Shown here in pieces: positions 34,317-34,428 of a stretch of 34,428 bases of DNA; within the stretch, counting starts at the first letter, position 1; every line of letters starts with the position of its first letter. The DNA is from an uncultured Oscillospiraceae bacterium (GTDB lineage: Bacteria > Bacillota > Clostridia > Oscillospirales > Oscillospiraceae): assembly GCA_947626845.1 (NCBI GenBank), contig CANQTW010000026.1, positions 1 through 34,428 on the forward strand. Direction: 5' to 3'. The position numbers and the translations under genes are program-made. The notes below the pieces were generated by a model that did no database searches, was not told the DNA's origin, and saw only the letters and a list, made by a program, of their open reading frames with translations.

Positions 34317-34428
34317 ATGGTAAAAATCAAAGTCATGTTCCCCGAATCCAAGAAGAAGCAGCGCAAGATCGCGGACGAGGTGCGGCATACGGCCTACGAG
34401 TGCGCGGAGGAGCTTTGGGAGGCCATGC
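34317..34428 (+). CDS. N-terminus of an unrecognised protein (partial)
   Basis: The ATG at 34317 is preceded by a strong AAGGAGG, 8 bases away, and the frame is open to the window edge (37 residues). The start is basic and strongly charged (MVKIKVMFPESKKKQRKIAD), followed by a helix-prone EVRHTAYECAEELWEAM. I do not recognise the family. Being the first gene after a tRNA with possible recombination sites, it may be the first cargo gene of an integrated element. High GC matches the main chromosome. Confidence 0.6.
   Translation, partial: MVKIKVMFPESKKKQRKIADEVRHTAYECAEELWEAM

Overview
The window looks like a chromosome segment of a high-GC, gut-type member of the Clostridia (Oscillospiraceae-like). 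Supporting signs are clostridial housekeeping operons (rpsL-rpsG-fusA-tuf, dnaG-rpoD, infC-rpmI-rplT), a YlmC/YmxH sporulation-type protein, the long Gram-positive form of S12, strong GGAGG ribosome binding sites, sigma-A promoters with 16-17 base spacers, and plant-polysaccharide genes. No species is claimed.

Layout. 1-4252: tail of a DUF2975 membrane protein with its YozG-type regulator, a small membrane protein, an Asp23/Gls24 protein with fakA, a hairpin-rich gap, and a membrane-anchored XRE regulator. 4316-9189 (minus): the str operon, with an additional promoter before tuf. 9323-16840 (plus): dgt, dnaG, rpoD, ylmC, then rpsB-tsf behind a structured leader, then a DegV/FakB-like protein. 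16857-20656: a nested palindrome, feoA-feoB and a YitT protein. 20678-25511 (minus): a pectin/uronate cluster of GH105 hydrolase, KduI, a sugar isomerase-like TIM barrel, an AraC regulator and an esterase. 25568-27051 (minus): infC-rpmI-rplT behind an L20-type attenuator, with infC starting on ATC. 27097-28537: an uncharacterised helical protein and prmA.

28600-31830 is visibly AT-rich compared with both sides. It carries a complete two-gene type II restriction-modification pair (endonuclease then methyltransferase, start abutting stop), flanked by about 700 and 550 bases of gene-poor, remnant-like DNA. This is very likely acquired. 31831-33451 returns to high GC with a GH43 glycosidase under a consensus promoter.

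The most unusual stretch is 33565-34316. A consensus-like promoter is followed by two tandem 106-base units, each opening with an exact 41-base 5' half of tRNA-Arg(CCT), and then the intact tRNA-Arg(CCT). Downstream lie a terminator, five copies of a (T)GCTAATTT-like motif in both orientations, a second terminator and the start of an unrecognised gene. I read this as a heavily used tRNA attachment site with possible integrase arm sites at the edge of an integrative element, or as a tRNA-half-producing locus. Both readings are inference.

Functional links: translation and replication genes dominate. FakA and the DegV protein may work together in fatty acid activation. The GH105, KduI, isomerase and esterase genes, with GH43 nearby, suggest use of acetylated pectin or hemicellulose side chains.
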